From NCBI GenBank assembly GCA_001600455.1, contig BCKC01000011.1, positions 709,835-773,834 of the forward strand: DNA of 64,000 bases, given 5' to 3'. The notes below the pieces were generated by a model. It saw only the letters and a list, made by a program, of their open reading frames with translations. It did not search any database and was not told where the DNA came from. Origin of the DNA: Endocalyx cinctus (taxonomy: Eukaryota > Ascomycota > Sordariomycetes > Amphisphaeriales > Apiosporaceae). Position numbers and translations under genes: made by a program. This document shows positions 48,314 to 58,415 of the stretch, piece by piece (the first letter of the stretch is position 1; each line of letters opens with the position of its first letter).

Positions 48314-49820
48314 TTAGAAGTCCTCGTCGAAGGTGAAGTCACCACCGTTCTCGCCCGAACCTTCCGTCGAAGCGGCGGCCTCCTCTGCGCCGGCGGCGGC
48401 GGAGGCGTTCTTCTTGGTGCTGGCCATGACGCCGGCCTTCTGGTACTCGCCGACGCGCTTCTCGAAGAAGTTGGTCTTGCCGCCGAGAGAGATGTTCTCC
48501 ATAAAGTCGAACGGGTTGGCGGACCGGTAGACCTTCTCGTTGCCGAGGGCGACGAGGAGGCGGTCGGCGACGAACTCGATGTACTGCTTCATGAGGTTCG
48601 AGTTCATGCCGAGGAGGGCGCAAGGCAGGGCCTCGGTCAGGAACTCCTGCTCGATCTTGACGGCGTCCATGATGATCTCCTGAATCATCTGCTTGCTGGG
48701 GCGGTTGTTGAGGTGGGAGAACAGCAGGCAGGCGAAGTCGGTGTGGAGACCCTCGTCGCGGGAGATGAGCTCGTTGGAGAAGGTCAAGCCGGGCATGAGA
48801 CCGCGCTTCTTGAGCCAGAAGATGGAGGCGAAGGCACCGCTGAAGAAGATACCCTCGACGGCGGCGAAGGCGATCAAACGCTGAGCGAAAGTCGACTGCT
48901 TGTCGGCGATCCATCGGAGAGCCCAGTCGGCCTTCTTGCGGATAGCGGGAACTTTGAAACTTCAGTTAGCTTTTTTTATGTCCACGATGATATGCGAGTG
49001 AGCTAAGGCAATAACTTACTAGTATCAATGGCGTTGAAAAGGTGGGTCTTCTGGGCGGGCTCCTTGATGTAGGTGTCAATGAGAAGAGAGTAGGTCTCGG
49101 AGTGGATGTTCTCCATCATGATCTGGAAACCGTAGAAGCATCGAGCTTCGGGGATCTGAACCTCTCCGCTGAAACGCTCGACAAGGTTCTCGTTGACGAT
49201 ACCGTCCGAAGCGGCGAAGAAGGCAAGGATGTGAGAGATGAAGTACTTCTCATCCTCGTTGATTCTGTTGTTCCAATCGTGGAGATCCTTGGAAAGATCG
49301 ATCTCCTCGGCAGTCCAGAAAGAGGCCTCGGCCTTCTTGTACATCTGCCAGATCTATTTCGGGAAAAGGAAAAAAAAGTATTAGCGTCAAGTCGCGTCGG
49401 AAATCCACTTTACGCGTAGGAAAGACGCGTCAACTTACCTCGTGGTACTTGATGGGGAACAGGACGAATCGCTGAGGGTTTTCCTGGAGAAGAGGCTCGT
49501 CGGACTCTTCAGGCTTGATCGTGGGGGCAACAGCCGGCTTGGCAGTTACTGCAATAGACTTCTCCGTCTCTTCGGGCTTGTTGGATTCGATCTGCTTGGA
49601 GAGGGTGTCGACATCGGCGTCGAAGGGCTTGTTCTCTTTGCCGCCGGTAAAGTCGAGCTTCTTGACGGGAGACTCCATCTTGAGAGAGTCCATGGCATCA
49701 GCAGCCTATAAAGATTAAAAGAAAATATACGCGTTAGTACTGATTCATGCAATGCGAAAAGGAAGCTTGCGAGGGAAGGTCACGACATACCTGCTTGGAG
49801 GGAGTGAACTCGGTTGACAT
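48314..49820 (-). CDS. RNR2: Ribonucleoside-diphosphate reductase small subunit (R2)
   Basis: Minus-strand exons 49820-49791, 49705-49439, 49353-49020 and 48951-48314 give 422 residues. Class Ia R2 features are clear: the first iron ligand in [12 protein letters not shown], the [16 protein letters not shown] helix, [12 protein letters not shown] with the EXXH ligands and radical tyrosine, [19 protein letters not shown], and [11 protein letters not shown] with the second EXXH. The last residues FTFDEDF form the tail that docks on the large subunit. It supplies the tyrosyl radical for making dNTPs. Before the core there is a 90-residue Lys/Glu/Pro-rich extension, normal in fungi. After the core, an Ala/Glu/Gly-rich linker precedes the tail. 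Exon 1 has only ten codons ([10 protein letters not shown]). MCB-like boxes upstream suggest S-phase control. Confidence 0.97.
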
Positions 49821-51755
49821 TGTGATTTAATTAATTTGAAGAATGTGTGAAAAAAAAGGAGGAATCGAGAATTAAGATGATGTGATGTTTAAGAGTAGAA
49901 AGACAATTAAGTATTCTCGAGGTTTAAGTTTATTGTTGTGATGTAGAAAAGATGTAGAATGTAGAGTGTTGTCTAGAAATTCATGACGGGTGTAAAGAAT
50001 CTTTTTAAACAAGATCTTTCACCTAAATCACGTGTAGAGAATGAAAGACGCGACAACGCGATCTTGCCCCTCCACAAGGTACGCTAACGAGACGCTAACG
50101 CCCGTTTAGGTAATGAAGGTACTCTATTCAGCTTTAGCATTACCTGCCACTATCATTTTTGCATGTTTTTACGCGTCGACAGGGGTAATAATCAATCGGC
50201 AGGGTTACAATCACCTAGCAGGCAGCGCAGGATCACGCTACGAAGTGGGGCCTGTCACAGCTACATAATAAGAAGGCGGTAATTATAGGGTATGTCTAAT
50301 TAAAGTAGGCGGTCAACAGGTATATTCCCTACGATAATTAAATGAATACTGGACGGAGTACATAGCACAGAGAATGTTAGGTTACATGTAATAGGATTCC
50401 TGACCAACAATACTCGTTTATCCTATTATCTTGGAGAAAGTTTAAGCTCTTTTTAATCCAAATTTAAGAGAGCTGGAAGATATTACGCTATGTAAATACC
50501 GACCTAGGCAGCTGCTAGGTACTATTTAGTGTAGTAGGTCTGCTTTAGCAGGTTATCGAGTAACATTTCCTTAGCAGTTAAGTAACTACCTAGGTACCTA
50601 AGTCCTTAGTAGGTAGTCCTACACTATCATAATAAGAATAGGTGGCCGGGCTTTTGTTTTATTACCTATACAGCTCAATTACTCGGAATACGCGTATCAA
50701 ACCAACATTCAATGGTAGTTTATATGGAACTCTCAATTGGGTACGTATTTTATTTTATTTTTTTTCTGCCGGATCTAAAAACAAAAACATTTCGGGATCC
50801 ATCCAAGCGAGGTACCCTGACTATCCTTTGAAAATAAAAAATTGTCTATATGTAGGATACGATCTTCGCTGTAAAACAAGCAAGGTACCGAGGATCAGAT
50901 AACTAAAGTATGTCTAAGCACTATATTTTATCTCGTCATGTCTTAGTATATAAAATTATAATGAGTCATTTACTAATATCAAGCATGAAAATTTCCGTTT
51001 TTCTCGTAATAGACTATCGAGAATCGATGGATCCCCCCTTCATGGATAATAGAACAAAACTGGGTGATGGGGAATCTGAGTTAATCCTCCGTAATCATTG
51101 ATAATCTAAACAAGGCTTTTTTTTTTTTAAAGTGTAGTGGATTATGACACAAGCCGTGGTTTCCGAATCCAACCGCGTTTCGCGTCTTTTTTACACTGTA
51201 AATCCATGTAATTAATAGTCTCATTACATATTCCACCCCCTACCTTAGATAATTCTTATGTGTTGAAACTTACCCAGTAAAATTACCGTGGTCTGTGGTC
51301 TGTCTGGCTGGTCCGATTAAAAAAGCTCATCACCAACACCAGATATAATCTCACGTTATCCAAACTGCCAAGTCATTGCCCGTGTTACAGCGTAACCAAA
51401 TTCCTATCGGACTAGTGTAGCGTAGTAGATTTTCAATATTTTTTTTTAATTACTTCTAGTATCTCCATAATATATATGTATGTACTTTTCTAACCTAGCA
51501 ACCGTAACCGTAACCGTGTACTATGTACGTTTCTTAACATCGAAAAAGACTCGATTGACCATTACGCCAGAATCAGCTAGAGCAAACCCCAGAAACTGTG
51601 TCGTGATGAATAAGTCCCCACAATTAAAACCATATCGTCATAATCATAATCTCGCGTATCCTCGACGGGTTTATTATCGTCCTCCCTACCAACACCTAAT
51701 AATTCAATTTAATTGTACTTTCTCATATTGTTGTAATTCCATCAATCAAACTAGT
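49821..51755. other. 1.9-kb intergenic spacer
   Basis: No gene is supported. The first 400 bp are the RNR promoter with ACGCG boxes. The stretch 50500-50640 is dense in CCTAGGTACC/TAGTAGGTA-like words, also seen at 33660-33760 and elsewhere in this window. Frames at 50642-51101 and 51480-51750 are not convincing. Confidence 0.55.
50048..50176 (-). promoter_or_regulatory. MCB-like boxes upstream of ribonucleotide reductase
   Basis: ACGCG occurs at 50048-50052 and 50056-50060, and a full MluI box ACGCGT at 50171-50176, about 230-355 bp upstream of the RNR start at 49820. In yeasts the MBF factor binds ACGCGT and drives G1/S expression of ribonucleotide reductase genes. The match in position and gene is suggestive; the use of the site here is inferred. 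Confidence 0.5.
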
Positions 51756-52815
51756 TTATTTCTTTGCGCCTTTCTTCTTGCTAGACGTGGCTCCCGAGGT
51801 ATTCAATCCAGTCTCGACATCGGCCGGCCTCGATCTCTTACTTCCGAAACCGAAGAACCCCCCACCGGCGCGATCCTCGCGAACCTGAGCCGGGGCCGGT
51901 CTCGCCGGCTGCGATTGCGGCTGGCCGCTCAGCACGCCGCTAGACTGGGGCGCGTGTTCGACATCGGGTTGACGTTCGGCCGTTCTAGGTGTCTTTGTCG
52001 TCTTGCTCGTCTTTTTCGCCGCCGCAGCCTCCCGCGCCGCCTCGGCCGTGAACCGGTCGAACTCGTCCGGGTCGCTGGGGTCGACGTCCGGCACGGGCAG
52101 GCCGTTGGCTCGGAGGTTCTTCTTTCCCTTCTTACGGAGATGGTCTTCCAGGATGCGGGCGTTGCGCGTGTTCGAGAGGACGGCGGCGTCGGCTAAGTCG
52201 CCGATGAAGGGGACGAACCCCACGGCGAGGTCGAGCAGAACCCAGAAGTACATGAGCAGCAGTAAATTAAGCGGCAAACCACCTTCGATCTGCTTCGCGG
52301 TTCGAATCACGTAGAGACCTAATACACCGTCGACGCAATCTCCGGCACTGTTTATCGGTAATCACCTACACGTTAGCGGGCTTTGTTCTCCTCTCGTAGT
52401 AGAATAAAATAATAGTGCTTTTTTTTCGGTTACTCACACAGGTACGATGCCAATTACGCTACCCCAGCCGAACTTGAGACCTAGGAAACTTCCAAAGCTC
52501 ATATCCAACCTGTATGCTCGTCGCTTGACCTTGGTCAAGATCTTGGCGTCATGGTCGGATAATCCAGGCGGGAGGGCTTTGCGGACTTTCTTAAATTTGC
52601 CAGTCGGGGTACCGTCGAGCCGCGTGGCGGGGACCTGCTCGAAATAGGTATCCTATAGTAAAAGAGAAAAGGTAGGTCAGTATTTCTGATCGATTGCGTT
52701 GGTTAAGAAAAATATAGTAATATTTTGTCGCTTTTCTTACCTCTAATCCAAAGCTGTTGTCGATACCCTCCTTGAAGATTCTCTTCAGGACGAACTTGCC
52801 AATGTAACCCGTCAT
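51756..52815 (-). CDS. DUF4112 membrane protein
   Basis: Minus-strand exons 52815-52741, 52652-52438 and 52347-51756 give 293 residues. The core matches DUF4112 (PF13430): RRAYRLDMSFGSFLGLKFGWGSVIGIVPVAGDCVDGVLGLYV, then a hydrophobic helix with LLLLMYFWVLLDLAVGFVPFIGDLADAA, ending NTRNARILEDHL. The paired G-x-x-P-x-x-GD motifs, one per hydrophobic hairpin, are the hallmark of the family. Function is unknown; fungal members occur widely. The N-terminal 75 residues are soluble and basic. The C-terminal 110 residues are a disordered Ala/Pro/Gln/Lys tail ending GAKK. The intron 2 donor is taken as GTGAGT, after two bases of the Val codon, which restores PVAGDCVDG. Confidence 0.85.
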
Positions 52816-54088
52816 GATGCTTGGATCCGAAGGAGGGGTGAATAATTATGCGATTATAAGCTGTTTAGGTTCTTCCGTAGAGAGAGAAATTGAAAACACT
52901 TTTCAATCAAGGTAGAAAGATAAAAATGTTTCGTACATAAATATTAAATAAAGAGGCAGCCCAGGGATAGCCGTGCCTAATTAGGGTGGTTATCCACCTA
53001 CGGCAATGCGATAGAGTGGGACTTATTGGCTCCCGTGTGTCAACTTTCACGTTGAAGAGGGTCGAAGATATTATTAAATAGGTTTCAGATATACACCCTG
53101 AAAGGAAAAGGAAAAGGAAGAAACGAAAGCTGAAAGGTAAAGAGGATTTATTTACTTATTAATTTATTATTTTCAAGCTATTGAAATTATTAGGAAAGAA
53201 AAAAAACGTTACCAGATGGTTTAGACGGGAAGAAATCTATAGAATGCCAATGACGACAAACAAATGATGTACATAGTATGTACATTAGCGTCACAACTGG
53301 AGAACTTCTAGTCATAAATTTTGGTTAACCAAGTTTTTTGAAACTTGTGATGATGTCAGTTTTATTAGACGTGTCAATTGATGCGACACTATCAAAATAT
53401 GGCATCCATTGGATACGTACCTTTTCTAGAAATTGTGGCTAATGCAAAGTGGCTGTGCATTTAATTTACGAGATCGAGACTTGAACCAAACAGATCATGT
53501 GGCGTTAGCTAAAGTTCCTTGCCGGTTCTAGACCGATCTTGAACGGCTTTCATCGGGTATTCCCCACATTTGACGTTTAACTGTTGATCATCCGTGGACC
53601 GTCGGTGCATCACATAATGAGGCAGCCAAAACGCACAGCACAGCCTGATATTGTCCAATCCAGTGATAGAGGGTTACCGTTCAGCCACCTATCCCTCTTA
53701 CCTTTTGATCGTTTGTTTAATTCATTTTCAAAATTCATCTCATCCATCAACAGTATGTTTGCGTTTAAGCAATATTGGTCCTGTTCAAGACTATTCTCAT
53801 AGTCGTTTTGTATCACGAAGTCCATCATGGATCACAAAACCACAGTTGGGATAAGAATTTGAGATATAAAAGTCTCATTTCGTAAAAAGGAAATCATACA
53901 AGACTCAATTTTTTCATAAACGAGTGAATACCACAAGCTTGTGCTAATATACATACGACATCACCCTTCATCCCTTCCGTCTTCCGTAAACATCTTTGCC
54001 ATGAATGTGGTATACAGCGCTCGATAATCCAGGTGGTCGGTCAATCAGGATTAGCGGTGTTGGCCATCCACCGTACTATCCTTATACC

Positions 54089-54132
<44 letters not shown>

Positions 54133-54166
54133 AATTTTCCAACGTCATCGTCGGAACGGTCCGAGC
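52816..54166. other. 1.35-kb spacer with poly-C tract
   Basis: No gene is seen. The frames at 53584-53854 overlap on both strands and show no family likeness. A 41-nt C run lies at 54091-54131, just past the 3' end of the small secreted protein gene. Confidence 0.55.
54091..54131. repeat. Homopolymer of 41 C
   Basis: An uninterrupted C41 run. It starts 35 bp beyond the stop codon of the minus-strand secreted-protein gene, so in that transcript it would be a G41 stretch in the 3' untranslated region. Long G/C homopolymers are rare in fungal DNA, and their true length is hard to call by sequencing. Confidence 0.9.
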
Positions 54167-54579
54167 TTAGGTGGGGATGCAGGTGAGGACACCGTCACTT
54201 CCAAAGTCGCAGTCTATCGTAACAAGTAGCAAAAAGTCGTCAGCTTCTAACCAACCAACTAATATTCATAATTTTCGGGGTGTTTTTTTAAGAGGGGGAT
54301 ACTTACTACCGTTGACGGTCGAACCGTCGGTGGAAACGCCAGCCTTGTAGGCGCAGCTAGAGCCCTGCCCGTGACTACAGTTGTTGGGGCAGTTGCAAGC
54401 GGAAACTATATACAGATGCCGTTAGATTTTTTCCGTTAGGCTACGCAATCTGCCGTTTGCTCTTCGTGAGCGAGATGTGATCTCTCACCTGGGTCAGTGG
54501 CTGTCAGGACGCCAGCGAAAGCCTGTCCGGCGAAAAGGACGGCGAGGGTGGAGAAGATGGTAGCGTTCTTGAAGTACAT
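54167..54579 (-). CDS. Small secreted cysteine-rich protein, 78 aa
   Basis: Minus-strand exons 54579-54489, 54405-54307 and 54213-54167 give 78 residues. MYFKNATIFSTLAVLFAGQAFA is a clear signal peptide with a cut predicted after Ala22 (AFA|GV). The mature chain of about 56 residues has six cysteines in the order CNC, C, C, C, C (CNCPNNC, SSC, NCD, LTC), enough for three disulfides. It ends CIPT. Such small disulfide-rich secreted proteins are typical candidate effectors or antimicrobial peptides of fungi; I do not recognise a named family, and no activity is claimed. The three short exons have canonical splice ends (GTGAGA, GTAAGT, TAG) and one continuous frame. The G-rich homopolymer just downstream would lie in its 3' untranslated region. 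Confidence 0.78.
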
Positions 54580-56797
54580 TTTGATGGGTTGGAGTTTTTT
54601 CTTTTTGGAAAGAAGTTGTTGAGATTGTTTGAAAGATGTAAGTATTGTTGTGTTTGTGTGTGATGTTGATGATGGAGAAGAAAAAAAAAAAGGTTGAAGT
54701 TGATGGGAGGTTTGGGTCCCCTTTATACTTTTCGACCTCCCTCATTTCTACACGTTTACTCTGTTCAAAGATCCCTTTGCATCTATTCTCCTTCTTCAGA
54801 AGCCACCTACGTTCCTAGTATCTTGCCGTCGAAATTCATCTCCTCGATCATCGCCCAGTCGAAGTTGGCCAGCACGACAAGATGATGTCAGTGATGGATG
54901 ACCATGGATGAAAAGGCGACGATCAACTCGATCTCATATGATCACCATCTCGATTCGTTCAACAAGATGCGAAGCTGAACCACTCAGACATGTATATTTC
55001 ACTCTCCGTCGATGGGGTCCGAATTTCATTGGATTCGTAGGCAGTACCGATCACGATCATGAAGAAGAATCCCTTCCTCATACTGTAGATAACTTCAGGA
55101 GTCTCGAATCATCCAGCTACGAGGCAAGGTTACAAAAATGACGATATCGCATCCTTTACCTTCGAGCATCAACCCTCGACTTGATATTAAACATAAGCAG
55201 CCACCACGACGATCCCGATCACAAATGCGGCTCAGCGTTGCTGATTCCCCCCTTTTTTCCCTACCCCGGGTAAAGTCTCTCGACTGCCAAGGCTATCCTT
55301 AAAATTCGCTCTAATTACTTGAAAGAAATTGGTCTGGTTGGTTCTGGATTGTTTGAAACTGCAGGTGGCTGAAGAGCTGGTCACCCCCTGCCGATCTTTC
55401 TCCATCCTCTCTCTTATTATAAACATTCGCTGTCAGGGCCAGCTCATTGTTACACGACTTCTCATCACATTCTCAGTTCTCCAATGGATTTTGGGAATCC
55501 TCAATATTTAACATTATCATGTTCAACAACAGATCATATCGTGCCGCGCTGGTGACGTATTGGCTTTACATTTCTCTTCCCAATGAAGATCAAGAATATA
55601 GACCGGGTGTTTGGATGGCCAATCCTGGAAGTCCTACACGAAAGTGAATTACCACTTATAGCGATGAGGTTCATGGTGAACACCAAATCCCAACAGACCG
55701 GTTGATTTTAATACGAAATACGTCTAGAATCTACGTTTCCTTTTCAGCGATCACATCATTCCTCCTCTATAGAGATCGTCCAATCCTTCACACGTATTGC
55801 GTACGAACCCTAATTGGATAGATCTGACTCCTCATCGACGAAAACTGAAAGCATCTTCAGTTACACGGCCGTAACCGGGTTTCCTCTCTTTCCCATAGGA
55901 CATTAGCCGGAAGGAACGTGGATCGGCATCCCATCTGAGAATTCGGCGGCAAAATTATAAATATGTCCCTTTGGACGACACGGGCGACGATCGCTTGTCG
56001 CCGACCTCGACCGGAAATTCGCCCATGGCCAGCCTCGTACGCAATGGATGGGACGTTGGGATTTTGATAGACATCGGTCGATTCCTCTGTCCAAAGGATA
56101 CGACGGTTGCCAGTTTTGTCGACACCGGTTTCGTCGACTAAGAAAAGTAGCCGACAACGAATATCCTTTTCTTCTCACAGACTGCCACTATCGTGCAGGA
56201 TCTCAGCATGACGTCTGAGGGATGAAAGTTTCTTCACGTAAATGAATGATCGTCATACACCCATCCTCTCATAAGAACATGTAATAGGATATCTAGGTGG
56301 CAATGACTTAGTGCTTAACCATCTTTTGCCCCTTTCAGAATTATAGGTATCACAGCTACCTCTCAACTTAATCTATCGCCGATGCTTCCTCTAGCTTATC
56401 CCCCTTTATGAATGCTTCGAAGAACGACTCATGCGAATAAATTTAGCTCCCTTCAAAGATCACCTTTCTTCTCACCGAACTCGAGAAACCATGACGGAAT
56501 AATGGGATATCATTGAACTCATACAACAAGGGGCGTAAGCCCGAGCCCTTCTCTCTCACAAGGACGTGTTACCATCGAGCACAATTTTTTTTTCTTTGTT
56601 TTACTCGTTTTTAATTCTTTTTTTAATGCATATATACATATCTTTTTATATATACATGTACATAATAAATCTTTTTTTTTTCTTTTATATTTGTTTCATA
56701 ATATATCATTTTATTCATCATTTTCTTTCTCTCCCCCTTTTCTTTTCTCGAAAAGGAGTTAAAAAAAAAAAAAATCAAAACTCGTCTTTGTCTTATC
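54580..56797. other. 2.2-kb spacer, no supported gene
   Basis: The left end is the promoter of the secreted-protein gene. An open stretch at 55899-56141 (+) follows a pyrimidine tract and TAG acceptor-like sequence, but no upstream exon can be joined. Other frames (54694-55141, 55447-55647) lack support. The right end is AT-rich sequence beside the CFEM gene 3' end. Confidence 0.5.
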
Positions 56798-58415
56798 TCA
56801 CAAAGACGCCGGAGAAACGACGAAAGTAGCGCTATCTTTCCGCCGCGACGACGCCGGACTCCTCACGTCCGTCACCGCCGTATCCTGAGCGCACAGCTCA
56901 ACCGGCTGCTGCTGCTGCTGCTGTTGTTGTGGGGGTATCATCGCCGTTTTCTTCTCGTCTACGTACGGAGGATATCCGTAACCCTGATAATCAGGAAAGT
57001 AAGACTGAGGGGGGTATTGCTGATAAAGTTGCTGTTGTTGTTGTTGTTGTTCTTGCCGCTGCTGATACCGCAAGTGTTGTTGCGGTTGCTGATAATAAAG
57101 TCCTTCCCCCCCATCCTGCCACAACTCGACCGGCCTCTCCACCGTAGCCAGCTCGTTCCCGATCTGCATCCCATGCAGCTCCGGAGGCTGAACGTACAAT
57201 TCCGCCGGGTTCGTCGCGTTCTCGTTCTCGTAATTACTATTATTATTGTCGTTAGGAGCGTAACCCGTCCCGAGCTCCGAAATCGCCGTCCCGTCCAACT
57301 GCGCTTTGTGATAGTCAAGATATTCCTCGACCGCGTAATTCTTATCCTCGCCGTGCGAAGAGGACTGCGGGGACGCGCCCGGAACTTGTTCCGAGGCGGA
57401 TCCGTCCCCGCCGTTAATATGCGTCGACGGATCCTTTTCGAGATCGTCGTTCTCCAAGGACGATACCCGGCCTCCTCGTCGGGCCGCGGCGCGCTTGCGG
57501 CCGAGGTGGAAGCCTAAATACAAGATCCCGACGAGGGACAAGAGGCTCCCTACGCCGGCGCCGACGCCGATGCCGGCTTTCGCGCCTACGCTTAGACCGG
57601 ACGACGATTGCGAGTCTTCGGTTCCGGTTCCAGATGATGTTGGTGATGGTGAGGATGATGATGGCGATGCGGTGGCTGAAACCGAGGCCGTGACTGTTGA
57701 GGTCGTGTCGCCGGTAGACGTGCTGTTTGTGTCGTACCAGTCTTGTAAGGGTATCCCGACGTCCGAACAGAACTGGGACCAGCCGGTTATGGTGTTTTCT
57801 ATTTTCTCGAAAGTTAGCAAAAGTCCCCGTATACATTTCTTCTTTCAGGAGCTCGGAGCAACCGCCGTAAAGTTGGTACATAAGAATATTTTAGAAAAAG
57901 AGGTCAAAAGGGAAATTATTATATATATATATATATATATATAATAGATTCACATACGTCTATCCGTATTCTCGTCGCTGCAAGTCGAAGCAAAACACGT
58001 CCTAGAAGTCTTCAATATCTGCACCATATTATTGTTATCGCAGAGGCAAGTGCTATCGCCGACGCCATCGCAGATCGATGTCGAGTTTAGGCTTTGCGTT
58101 ATACACTGAAAAAAGGGAGTTAGCTAGATCACAACTTTTTTTTTTTTTTTTTTTTTTTTTCAAATCCTTAGAATCCTTATTTGACCCCACTACATTTTAT
58201 CCTTCTATGCTGCCTCCTCATCGCCCACTCTCCCAAACGGCTTACGCACTGAAGGGAGAAAAAAGATAAATACTTACTGTTGAGACGCAGTCTGGTACGT
58301 ATGAAGTGAGGTTCTGAGCGGTGTCGGCCGCATTGACGATACTCAGGAGCAGAAAAGTCGCAATGAGCAGTACTCGGCCTAGTGCTGCAGTCGCTTTTGG
58401 CTGGTGATCGACCAT
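56798..58415 (-). CDS. CFEM-domain membrane protein with polyglutamine tail
   Basis: Minus-strand exons 58415-58278, 58105-57958 and 57798-56798 give 428 residues. A signal peptide (hydrophobic 14-29) is followed by a CFEM domain (about 35-115) with eight cysteines in the expected order: PDC, STC, SIC, STCLC, RTC, STC and QFC, the last rebuilt across intron 2. A Ser/Thr-rich stalk comes next, then a single membrane helix (VGAGVGSLLSLVGILYLGF) with a basic stop-transfer RKRAAARR. The cytosolic tail of about 220 residues is acidic and then rich in Gln and Tyr-Pro, with Q8 and Q8-9 runs. CFEM proteins bind haem or act in adhesion and surface sensing; with a long cytosolic tail a receptor-like role is possible but inferred. 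Intron 2 (159 nt) contains a TA microsatellite (about 57920-57943). Its acceptor at 57800-57799 is the one that keeps frame. Confidence 0.83.

Noticed and set aside
57414..57881. Minus-strand frame with YQLYGGCSELL in the CFEM gene region
   Set aside because: It lies mostly in intron 2 of the CFEM gene and continues in the wrong phase; skipping it restores the eighth CFEM cysteine.
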